A stretch of 19,121 nt of DNA from Methanomicrobiales archaeon (GTDB taxonomy: Archaea; Halobacteriota; Methanomicrobia; Methanomicrobiales; Methanoculleaceae). Below are positions 1-6,319 of the stretch, in pieces. The notes beneath the pieces were generated by a model that saw only the letters and a list, made by a program, of their open reading frames with translations, had not been told where the DNA came from and made no database searches. The stretch spans positions 1 through 19,121 of the forward strand of contig JAGVUK010000002.1 in the NCBI GenBank assembly GCA_019136335.1, written 5' to 3'. Each line of letters begins with the position of its first letter. The stretch's first letter is position 1. The position numbers were made by a program, and so were the translations under genes.

Positions 1-23
1 ATGGTTATCACGCACCAGATCTG

Positions 24-48
24 ATCGATTAAAAATCGATATAAAAAG
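24..48. promoter_or_regulatory. AT-rich dyad next to a TATA-like stretch
   Basis: ATCGATT (24-30) and AATCGAT (34-40) form a perfect 7-bp inverted repeat with a 3-base spacer, followed directly by ATAAAAAG, which resembles an archaeal TATA box. It could be an operator and promoter for a gene to the left of the window or part of the ftr upstream region. No target gene can be assigned. Confidence 0.25.
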
Positions 49-121
49 AATTGTCAAAGAATATACATAAACTTTCTGAAATTCGGCAGTCTTATATTCC
101 AGAACTATGATTATCCATCAA

Positions 122-138
122 GTTTTATAAATTAAAAC
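122..138. promoter_or_regulatory. TATA-like inverted repeat
   Basis: GTTTTA (122-127) and TAAAAC (133-138) form a 6-bp inverted repeat around a TATAAAT core, in the last part of the AT-rich island before the GC-rich stretch. The composition is that of an archaeal TATA box, but ftr starts about 650 bases downstream, so its target is unknown. Confidence 0.2.
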
Positions 139-462
139 AGTTGTTATGTTAACCCGATGCCCCGGATATCGCCGTCAAACGCGCTTCGGGGCAGAAGGTC
201 AAAGCGAAAACCTTAAATTTTAAATCGAGCAAACTGGTGAAAATCGGTGGCCAATCCGGGCCGGCACCGTTAAGAACCGGCCGGATCTCCCCGGGAATCG
301 GCGATAGTTCCTGTCCTCCTGCCGGGAGGGGTCTCCCGCCTGTTGCGCGGTTTAGACGGCAACCGTTCATGCATCCATTGACTCTCCTCCCTTTGCGCCG
401 GAGACGTGCGCCCACCGGTGAGTGTCCACCACGAACCTGCGCCCGCGGTCCTTTGCCGCATC

Positions 463-480
463 CCGGGCAGGCCTGCCCGG
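463..480. repeat. 18-bp perfect palindrome
   Basis: CCGGGCAGG (463-471) is followed directly by its reverse complement CCTGCCCGG (472-480). ATCCC just to the left and GGGGAT just to the right can extend the pairing with a bulge. It lies in the non-coding GC-rich region upstream of ftr. It may be a hairpin in a long leader, a terminator stem of an unseen transcript, or a protein-binding site. Confidence 0.5.
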
Positions 481-781
481 CGGGGATTATGGGGTCGGGA
501 TCAGTTAACCCGGCCCCCCCTGCCGAGGTCCGGGATACACGGATGTTCCACGCCCCGATAGCGCAACCGGGGGAGATCCCGGTGTCCTGCAACCCGGCCG
601 CCGGTTCCCCGCGGGTTTACTCTGCCGTGGTGGTGACTATCGGTGGGTCGGCGGGGCCGCCGGGGGGGCCGCGCAGTCTGGCCCCCTGCTTTCCGGCAGC
701 GCGGCGTACCGCCGTCGGGAGAAAAAGAAACCTTATTCTGTCCGCATCGTGACATTGTAGCAAACGAGGTGTATTCTGTCC

Positions 782-1690
782 ATGGAACTGAATGGCGTTA
801 CTATCGACGATACCTATGCAGAGGCGTTCCCGACCTGGGTGGCGCGGCCCATCATCACCGCCGTCACTGAGGAATGGGCATACAAGGCAGCAGTGGAGGC
901 TGTCGGCTTTGCCACCTCCACCATAGGATGTCCGGCAGAGGCAGGCATCGACTGCTTTGTCCCCGCCGACGAGACCCCCGACGGGCGGCCCGGCTATGCG
1001 ATCATGATCTGTGCGAGCAAGAAGAAGCTCAAAGAGCAGGTAGTGGAGCGGCTCGCCGAGTGCGTCCTCACCGCACCGACGACGGCGGTCTTCGACGGCC
1101 TTGCCGACGTCGTCGCCGAGGTCCAGGAGAAGCTCCCGGTCAAGCTCCACTTCTTTGGCGACGGCTACGAGCAGAAGCGCGAGGTCGGCGGCAGGACGGT
1201 CTGGGCCATCCCGATCATGGAGGGCGAGTATATCGGTGAGGAGGAGTTCGGCGCCGTCAAGGGTGTCGCGGGCGGCAACTTCTTTATCATGGGCGAGAAC
1301 CAGATGGCCGCTCTCGTTGCCGCGGAGGCGGCAGTCGACGCCATCAGCGGCGTCTGCGGTGTCATCACGCCCTTCCCCGGCGGCATCGTCGCGAGCGGGT
1401 CGAAGGTCGGGAGCAAGAAATACAAGTTCATGGGCGCAAGCACGAACGAGGCCTACTGCCCAACGCTGAAGGATAAGGTCGAGGGCAGCAAGGTGCCCGA
1501 GGGCGTCAAAGCGATCTACGAGATCGTCATCGACGGCGTCGATGAAGACTCGATCAAGACCGCGATGGCTGAGGGTATCCGGGCGGCAACCAAGGTGCCG
1601 GGCGTGAAGTTCATCAGCGCCGGGAACTTCGGCGGCAGCCTCGGGCCGTTCAGGTTCGACCTGAAGGACGTCCTTGCGGACTACCTTTAA
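782..1690 (+). CDS. ftr: Formylmethanofuran--tetrahydromethanopterin formyltransferase
   Basis: This cytosolic enzyme transfers the formyl group from formylmethanofuran to tetrahydromethanopterin, the second step of CO2 reduction to methane. The protein has 302 residues, close to the usual ~297. It is recognisable throughout as Ftr: the N-terminus MELNGVTIDDTYAEAFPTW, the STIGCPAEAGIDCF stretch (about 41-54), and the Gly/Phe-rich C-terminal part with ISAGNFGGSLGPF near 280. I chose the ATG at 782 because GAGGTG at 766-771 is a good ribosome binding site 10 bases upstream and the protein begins as the family does. It stands alone: a long non-coding region lies upstream, and T-rich tracts follow directly. 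No frameshift or missing part is seen. Confidence 0.97.
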   Translation: MELNGVTIDDTYAEAFPTWVARPIITAVTEEWAYKAAVEAVGFATSTIGCPAEAGIDCFVPADETPDGRPGYAIMICASKKKLKEQVVERLAECVLTAPTTAVFDGLADVVAEVQEKLPVKLHFFGDGYEQKREVGGRTVWAIPIMEGEYIGEEEFGAVKGVAGGNFFIMGENQMAALVAAEAAVDAISGVCGVITPFPGGIVASGSKVGSKKYKFMGASTNEAYCPTLKDKVEGSKVPEGVKAIYEIVIDGVDEDSIKTAMAEGIRAATKVPGVKFISAGNFGGSLGPFRFDLKDVLADYL

Positions 1691-1716
1691 ACCTCTTTTT
1701 TCGTTGCGGTTTTTGG
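1691..1716 (+). terminator. T-rich terminator after ftr
   Basis: Directly after the ftr stop codon there are two T tracts, TTTTTT at 1696-1701 and TTTTT at 1710-1714. Archaeal intrinsic termination commonly uses such T-rich runs without a strong stem. Confidence 0.55.
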
Positions 1717-1870
1717 AGCCGCTGTTTGAGTTGATCCTGTTTTCAGCGCTGCGAGGATTGGGGATCGAGCGGGCGAGAGCGTTCAAATGCCCTGGAATAT
1801 TTCAACCAAACTTCAGTCGCATGAGCATCCCTGAGCCAAAGTCCACTCCTTCGCATGTTGTTTTGCAAAC

Positions 1871-2057
1871 CCAATCTACGGCTTTCCATCGGATATCGCC
1901 CCTGGGGGAGGCGGCTCGCGGGGAGGGGGGAGCATCCCCCCTCCCCTGTCTCCACCTGTAAGCTGACCTAAAACCCCACCCGGCCTTCGGCCTCCTCCCC
2001 CGCCCCTTGGGGGCGGGGGCAGTGCGTGGCGATATCCCCACGAAATCCGTGCATCGG
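1871..2057. repeat. Structured element with imperfect terminal inverted repeats
   Basis: The outer 30 bases on each side (1871-1900 and 2028-2057) are reverse complements at 22 of 30 positions, including the perfect inner 10-mers GGATATCGCC / GGCGATATCC. Inside are two GC hairpins: GGGGAGGGGGG (1920-1930) pairs with CCCCCCTCCCC (1936-1946) across a 5-base loop, and CCCCCGCCCC (1997-2006) pairs with its complement at 2010-2019 across a 3-base loop. There is also a small GGCC-TTC-GGCC stem at 1982-1992. The layout is that of a small non-coding mobile element (MITE-like) or a folded RNA. I see no clear target-site duplication and no coding capacity. Confidence 0.45.
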
Positions 2058-2201
2058 GGTAAGCGATGTCCCAGGAATAATGACACCCCCTCAACCACCC
2101 GCGCCTCCGGAGACCCTCAGGCGCGTATAACGCCTGCCTTTCTCTCTCGCCACCCCATCGGAGCCCGGTATCCGCCGCCCCTCTCGCCCCGACCGATCCC
2201 C

Positions 2202-2252
2202 TTAAATATCGATGTCAACGATAATCTTGTTAACGAAAATTTCGGTGACATC
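2202..2252 (+). promoter_or_regulatory. Promoter and leader of the aks operon
   Basis: TTAAATAT at 2202-2209 is a good archaeal TATA box about 45 bases before the ATG at 2253. A start of transcription is expected roughly 25 bases downstream of it, near 2230. GGTGA at 2244-2248 is the ribosome binding site. GATGTCA (2211-2217) and TGACATC (2246-2252) form a perfect 7-bp inverted repeat that spans the expected transcription start and may be an operator. Confidence 0.55.
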
Positions 2253-3209
2253 ATGATTACACTCACACCCGATGACGTCAGGGCCCGGTTCGGGCCGTTG
2301 TTCTCGATGAAATACCTCGCCATGGTCGACCAGAAAGCCGGTCTCGCGGAGATCCGCGAGCATTGCCGGGCCCGGGGGACGATCGAGTGGGATGCGGCGA
2401 ACCGCGTGCGTGCGGGCGGGGCAATCCAGTCCTGCCATGTCGAGGGCACGACGATGACGATGCTTGCCCGGCTGGGGGTATCGCCGGCAAAGTTCGGGGC
2501 GGCCGGCCTTGAGATCGGCGGGCAGGCGCTCGAAGGGGTCGAGGTCGACGGGGACGAAGTGGTGACGATCTGGTCCGGGATCGCAGGAGCAGGTGTCGGG
2601 GTCGCCGCCTGCCTGACCCAGGCGCCGGGGGTGATCCGGGCCGAGTACCCCACCGAGGAAGACCTCCGGATCGGCGGCGCCCGGGTCTGCCGGGTCCGGA
2701 TCGTATCACCGCTCTACGAGAAGGTGACGATCGGGATCGACGACACCGATACGCGCGAGGAGGGTGCCACGTGGGTGCTTGCACTCAAGTGCGCCGAGGC
2801 CTGCACCCTTGGCGGGGTTGAGTACCTGGACATGCGCCTCGTGCAGCTGAACCCCGCTGTCCCGAAGAAGACCACCAACTGCGTCGGCTCCGCCCTGAAC
2901 TTCGCCGTCCGGCCGGGGAGGGTGGACGCCCTCCTCGAGTACGTCCGCGACTTCATCGAGTCGGAGGCGGTCAGCAACGACACCGGCATCGCCGTGTACC
3001 GGGGGATTGCGTTTGCAGAGGAGTCCCCCTACATGAAGAGGGTCAAGACCGAACTCCTGACGCTCGATGAGGCGGAGGCGGAGGCCGCCCGGATGGGTGT
3101 TCGGTTCATCGACTCAAACAGGCGGAAGGGGCGGATAGGAGCACTTGGCGCCGTTCTCTGGGGGAACAAGGGCGTCGAAGCGGCAGGACTCTATGGAGAG
3201 ACTCTCTGA
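2253..3209 (+). CDS. TiaS-like GIDDTD-motif protein, methanogenesis marker 11-like (paralog A)
   Basis: The function is unknown. The 318-residue protein carries GIDDTDT at 161-167, a Thr 12 residues after the first Gly (T173), and the motif RLVQLNPAVP followed by KKTTNC around 195-210. These match the order of motifs in the ATP-using core of archaeal TiaS (tRNA-Ile2 agmatidine synthase), where the motif is GIDDTDS and the equivalent Thr is phosphorylated. The N-terminal 150 residues do not look like the rest of TiaS, and no zinc ribbon is seen. The same architecture recurs in the next gene, so the two are tandem paralogs. I chose ATG 2253 over earlier in-frame starts because of the GGTGA site just before it and the TATA box at 2202. 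It opens the operon and overlaps the next gene by 17 bases. A role as ATP-dependent kinase or ligase in coenzyme B synthesis is inference. Confidence 0.8.
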   Translation: MITLTPDDVRARFGPLFSMKYLAMVDQKAGLAEIREHCRARGTIEWDAANRVRAGGAIQSCHVEGTTMTMLARLGVSPAKFGAAGLEIGGQALEGVEVDGDEVVTIWSGIAGAGVGVAACLTQAPGVIRAEYPTEEDLRIGGARVCRVRIVSPLYEKVTIGIDDTDTREEGATWVLALKCAEACTLGGVEYLDMRLVQLNPAVPKKTTNCVGSALNFAVRPGRVDALLEYVRDFIESEAVSNDTGIAVYRGIAFAEESPYMKRVKTELLTLDEAEAEAARMGVRFIDSNRRKGRIGALGAVLWGNKGVEAAGLYGETL

Positions 3210-4086
3210 TCCCTACACGATACGGTATCCGCAGATCGTGGCGGTGGCTGACGAGAGCGCCGGGCACGTGGAACTCATCGAGTTCTTCGACTGCACCGGC
3301 GGCGCGATGTGGGTGAAGCGCCACTACGCGCAGAGTCCGCTCGTCCGCTCCGTCCGCACCGTGGGCGCGACCAACCGTTACCTCCTCTCGACCGGCAGCG
3401 TCGACCTCGCGCTCGAAGGTTCGGTCTTCCCGGCGGGGATCGCCGCCGTTGCCGTTCGGGGCGACGAGATCGCCATCACCTACCGGGGTCTTGGCGGCGG
3501 CGGCGTGGGGGCATCCATCTGCCGCGCATCGGCGCCGGGCGTCACCCGCTACGAAAGCGATCCCGCCGGCGGCGGGCGGCTCGCGGGCTCGACGATCTGG
3601 CTCCCCCGCCGCGAGCGCGTGATCGTCGGGATCGACGACACCGATACCCCGGAGGAAGGCGCCACCTGGACGCTCGCGCACAACATCGCGCGGGCCGTCG
3701 AGGACGACCATTCCCGCTACCTCTCCCACACCATCGTTCAGCTCTTCCCGGTCCCCTACCGGACCAAGAACTGTGTCGCCATCGCCTGTGAGTTCGCCAC
3801 ATCGGACCCGGACGGGCTCGCCCGGCACTACCGCGATCTCCTCGAGGAGTACACTCTCTCAGAGGAGACCGGGATGGCGGTCTGGCGGGGCTTCGACCCC
3901 TCCCCGCTCGAGGAGTTCGGCGGAAGAGTGAAGCGGGGGGAAGTCTCGCCAGAAGACCTTGCCGCCATAACCGATAGAAGGCTCTCCGTCCTCATGGACG
4001 GCCGGGGCGCGATCGGGGCGGTGGCGGCGATCCCGTTCGCCACGCGGTACGAGGAGGCACTGGCGTTATGGAATGGAGTCGGCTGA
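3193..4086 (+). CDS. Methanogenesis marker protein 11 family, TiaS-like GIDDTD protein (paralog B)
   Basis: A 297-residue protein of unknown function that I believe is the one usually named methanogenesis marker protein 11, though I cannot say with certainty which of the two paralogs carries that name. GIDDTDT lies at 146-152 with the TiaS-type Thr at 158, followed by TIVQLFPVPYRTKNC. It shares with paralog A a Gly-rich GVGAS/GVGVA stretch and an APGV motif before the GIDDTD core, and ETGMAVWRGF and GAIGAV near the C-terminus. The start ATG 3193 lies inside the end of the preceding gene (17-base overlap), and the end overlaps the radical SAM gene by 19 bases, so translation is probably coupled. 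Marker 11 is known as a family restricted to methanogens, which fits a role in a methanogen-only cofactor. Confidence 0.8.
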   Translation: MERLSDPYTIRYPQIVAVADESAGHVELIEFFDCTGGAMWVKRHYAQSPLVRSVRTVGATNRYLLSTGSVDLALEGSVFPAGIAAVAVRGDEIAITYRGLGGGGVGASICRASAPGVTRYESDPAGGGRLAGSTIWLPRRERVIVGIDDTDTPEEGATWTLAHNIARAVEDDHSRYLSHTIVQLFPVPYRTKNCVAIACEFATSDPDGLARHYRDLLEEYTLSEETGMAVWRGFDPSPLEEFGGRVKRGEVSPEDLAAITDRRLSVLMDGRGAIGAVAAIPFATRYEEALALWNGVG

Positions 4087-5039
4087 AAGCCCGGTTGCTC
4101 GAGGCGGGCTCTGTCCGCCTCTCCGGCGAGCCCGCGGACCGCTACGTCTCCCGCTCCGCCGCCGGCCCCTCGGCGGGGACGTCCGGTTCGCTCTTCTTCT
4201 CCGTCGGCAAAGGCCGGCGGGTCCGGGTCGGTATCGATGAAGCGGGTTCCATCGAGATCGTCCACCGGGGCGGGGGCGAGGCGGACCTCTTCGTCGACGG
4301 TGATCTGGTCCGCGGCAGGCTCGAGCCCGCCGCGCTCCACTGCCCCCGCCAGGCCTACATCACCGTCAGCGGGACGTGCATCTTCCATTGCCGTTACTGC
4401 CCGGTGCCGGGCCTCCCCGGGCGGAGGAAAGAGATTGCCGAGATCGTGGAACTGGTCCGGAGCGTGGCCGACCGGATCGACGCCATTGCGATCACGAGCG
4501 GCGTCGCCTCCTCGATCGAGGAGGAGGAGGCGTACGTCCTCGACGTCGTCGCGGCGCTCGCGCCGTTCGGTCTTCCCATCGGTGTCTCGATCTACCCGGG
4601 CCTGGAGACTCCGGTCCGGCTCCATGCCCTTGGCGTCGTCGAGGTGAAGTTCAACCTCGAGACGGCGACCGAGGCGCTCTTTTGCGAGATGTGCCCCGGT
4701 CTTTCGTGGACGGCGATCCATGAGGCGCTCTCATCCTCCGTGGCGCTCTTCGGGCGCGGAAGGGTCTTTTCGAACATCATCGTCGGCCTCGGGGAGACCG
4801 ACGAAGACCTGGAGCAGGTCATGGCCGATCTCGCTGCGGCCGGGGTCATCCCGGTCCTCCGCCCGCTCACCCCGGCGGCGTCTCTCGCCGGTCGGCCCCG
4901 GCCCTCCGCCGATCGGCTGCTCCGGCTCTGTGCCGCCCATGAACGAATCCTCAGGCAGGCAGGGCTCGACCCCCGCCAGGCGCTGACGATGTGTCCGGCA
5001 TGCACAGGGTGCGACCTCGTGCCCGGGAGGGATGCATGA
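4068..5039 (+). CDS. Radical SAM protein with C-terminal CxxCxxC
   Basis: A 323-residue radical SAM enzyme of unknown substrate. The [4Fe-4S]-binding motif CxxxCxxC is at C104, C108 and C111 (CIFHCRYC), preceded by YITVSGT. A GLGET motif, common to BioB-like radical SAM proteins, is at 240-244. A second cysteine cluster, C309, C312 and C315 (CPACTGC), lies ten residues from the end and could bind an auxiliary iron-sulfur cluster. C92, C206 and C209 are further cysteines. It is shorter than, and lacks the motif of, the McrA-arginine methylase Mmp10. It starts 19 bases before the end of the preceding gene and its stop overlaps the next start (ATGA). It broadly resembles biotin-synthase-related archaeal radical SAM proteins. 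A sulfur-insertion or other role in coenzyme B synthesis is a guess from context. Confidence 0.85.
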   Translation: MEWSRLKARLLEAGSVRLSGEPADRYVSRSAAGPSAGTSGSLFFSVGKGRRVRVGIDEAGSIEIVHRGGGEADLFVDGDLVRGRLEPAALHCPRQAYITVSGTCIFHCRYCPVPGLPGRRKEIAEIVELVRSVADRIDAIAITSGVASSIEEEEAYVLDVVAALAPFGLPIGVSIYPGLETPVRLHALGVVEVKFNLETATEALFCEMCPGLSWTAIHEALSSSVALFGRGRVFSNIIVGLGETDEDLEQVMADLAAAGVIPVLRPLTPAASLAGRPRPSADRLLRLCAAHERILRQAGLDPRQALTMCPACTGCDLVPGRDA

Positions 5040-6319
5040 AGGGTACGGAGGCGCTCGCTCTCGCCATCCTCCGGTCCGCCGACCGGTGCTACACCGTCCC
5101 CGGCTACCCGGTCTCGGGGCTCGCCGGGCGAGTGGGGGCCGTGATCACCACAAACGAGAAGGTGGCGCTCGAGTACGCCCTCGGCGACTCGCTCGCCGGG
5201 CGGAGGACCGCCGTGATCGTCAAGCACGTCGGCCTCAACGCCTGTGCGGACCCGCTCGTGCACGCAACAGCCCAGGGCCTCCGGGCCGGCGTCGCGATCG
5301 TCGTCGGCGACGACGTGCGCGCAGCCGGATCAGACGTCGTGCAGGACTCCCGCTACTACGGCGAGGTCGCCCGGGTGCCGGTTCTCGAACCCGACAGCGA
5401 GACGCTCGCCCCGGCAGTCGAGGCGGCGTTCGAGGCCTCGGAGACCTTCTCCCGCGTGGCCATCGTCAGGGTCACGCCCGGCCTCCTGGACGCAGACGTC
5501 CCGGAACCCCTCTCTCTCCGTAACGACCGGGAAGGGAGCCTCGCGGACCCCGGGCTCACGATGGCCGGGCGGGCGCAGGCGGCCGACCGCCGGACGGCGG
5601 CCATGTTTGCCTGGTCGCGGTCCTCGCCCCTCAACCGCTTCTCCGGCGGCACCGTCGGCACCGGCCCCGCGGGAGGAACGTCCCGGGCGGTCACCGTCTA
5701 CCCGCCGCCGGCGGACCCGGACGCGCTCGCCCTGACCCTTGAGGTCGGCCGCCCCTTCCTCCGGGAGCACCGGCTGCTCGCGCCTCCCGACCCTGCCGGG
5801 GAGCCGGAGCGGTTCGCTTCACGGGGCTACTGCCGGACGTTCTGCCGGGACTGCCCGTACCACCCCGCCCTTGCCATCCTGTCCGGGCGCGGGATGCGGG
5901 CCGCCTGCGATGCCGGGTGCGCGGTCCTCGCGATGAACCCGCCCTACCGGGTGGGGGTCGCGACATACGGCCTCGGGTCGTCGGTTGCCGTGGCGGCGAC
6001 CGGCACCGGCGTCGCGCTCACCGGCGACTACGCGCTTCTGCACTCAGGGCTAAACGCCCTCATCGACGTCTACGAACGAGGGCTCCCGCTCCTCTGCATC
6101 GTACTTGCGAACAACCGGATGGGGATGACCGGCGGTCACCCCGTCCCTGATACCCTTCGCTACATCGCCTGGGCGGACCCGGTCGTCTGCGCCGCAGACG
6201 ACGCGGGCGCGCTTCGCCGGGCCCTCACCCTCCCGGAGGAGGGACCCCGGACGGTGGTGATCAAAGGAACCTGCCCTCGAGGTGCACACCATGAAACCCT
6301 GGAATATCGAGATCTGTGA
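5036..6319 (+). CDS. Short IorA-like thiamine pyrophosphate enzyme, candidate 2-oxosuberate decarboxylase
   Basis: A 427-residue TPP-dependent enzyme related to the alpha subunit of indolepyruvate:ferredoxin oxidoreductase (IorA). The N-terminal pyrimidine-binding domain has TTNEKVALE with the catalytic-type Glu at 41, VKHVGLNACADPL at 62-74 and QDSRYYG at 103-109. The C-terminal diphosphate-binding domain has GDYALLHSG from 330 and a Asn pair at 359-360. FCRDCP (C270, C273), C295 and C413 match in order the four cysteines that hold the TPP-proximal [4Fe-4S] cluster in this superfamily. Unlike IorA (~600 residues) it lacks the C-terminal two-cluster ferredoxin domain, and most of the middle domain is missing. 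No beta/gamma subunit gene is adjacent. The start at 5036 has GGGAGGG just upstream and overlaps the previous stop. Its end overlaps aksA by 29 bases. Decarboxylation of a 2-oxoacid, most simply 2-oxosuberate, is inferred from context. Confidence 0.85.
   Translation: MKGTEALALAILRSADRCYTVPGYPVSGLAGRVGAVITTNEKVALEYALGDSLAGRRTAVIVKHVGLNACADPLVHATAQGLRAGVAIVVGDDVRAAGSDVVQDSRYYGEVARVPVLEPDSETLAPAVEAAFEASETFSRVAIVRVTPGLLDADVPEPLSLRNDREGSLADPGLTMAGRAQAADRRTAAMFAWSRSSPLNRFSGGTVGTGPAGGTSRAVTVYPPPADPDALALTLEVGRPFLREHRLLAPPDPAGEPERFASRGYCRTFCRDCPYHPALAILSGRGMRAACDAGCAVLAMNPPYRVGVATYGLGSSVAVAATGTGVALTGDYALLHSGLNALIDVYERGLPLLCIVLANNRMGMTGGHPVPDTLRYIAWADPVVCAADDAGALRRALTLPEEGPRTVVIKGTCPRGAHHETLEYRDL

Larger units (their letters stand above)
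1..781. other. Long intergenic region upstream of ftr
   Basis: I find no convincing gene here. Bases 1-145 are AT-rich and hold two short dyads that look like promoter or operator DNA. From about 165 the sequence becomes strongly GC-rich and is open in several frames on both strands, but the translations are low-complexity Pro/Arg/Gly text without any recognisable domain, so I regard them as chance reading frames. An 18-base perfect palindrome lies at 463-480 and a 6-bp stem at 566-583. I see no tRNA, 7S RNA or RNase P RNA signature. The last 80 bases must contain the ftr leader. Confidence 0.6.
1691..2252. other. Intergenic region between ftr and the aks operon
   Basis: No gene is supported in this 562-base stretch; the open frames on both strands look like chance frames in GC-rich DNA. 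It holds the ftr terminator tracts, then the inverted-repeat element at 1871-2057 with two strong internal hairpins, then about 140 bases without clear structure, and finally the TATA box and leader of the next operon (2202-2252). Confidence 0.6.

Noticed and set aside
149..755. Open frames of 60-170 codons on both strands before ftr
   Set aside because: The translations are Pro/Arg/Gly-rich without domains, they overlap each other on both strands, and none has a convincing ribosome site.
617..1786. Long minus-strand open frame covering ftr
   Set aside because: It lies opposite the clear ftr gene, gives Asp/Arg-rich low-complexity sequence and is a typical antisense shadow in GC-rich DNA.
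2007..2252. Upstream extension of the first operon gene
   Set aside because: The extension runs through the inverted-repeat element and over the TATA box; the good ribosome site and the start of family similarity point to ATG 2253.
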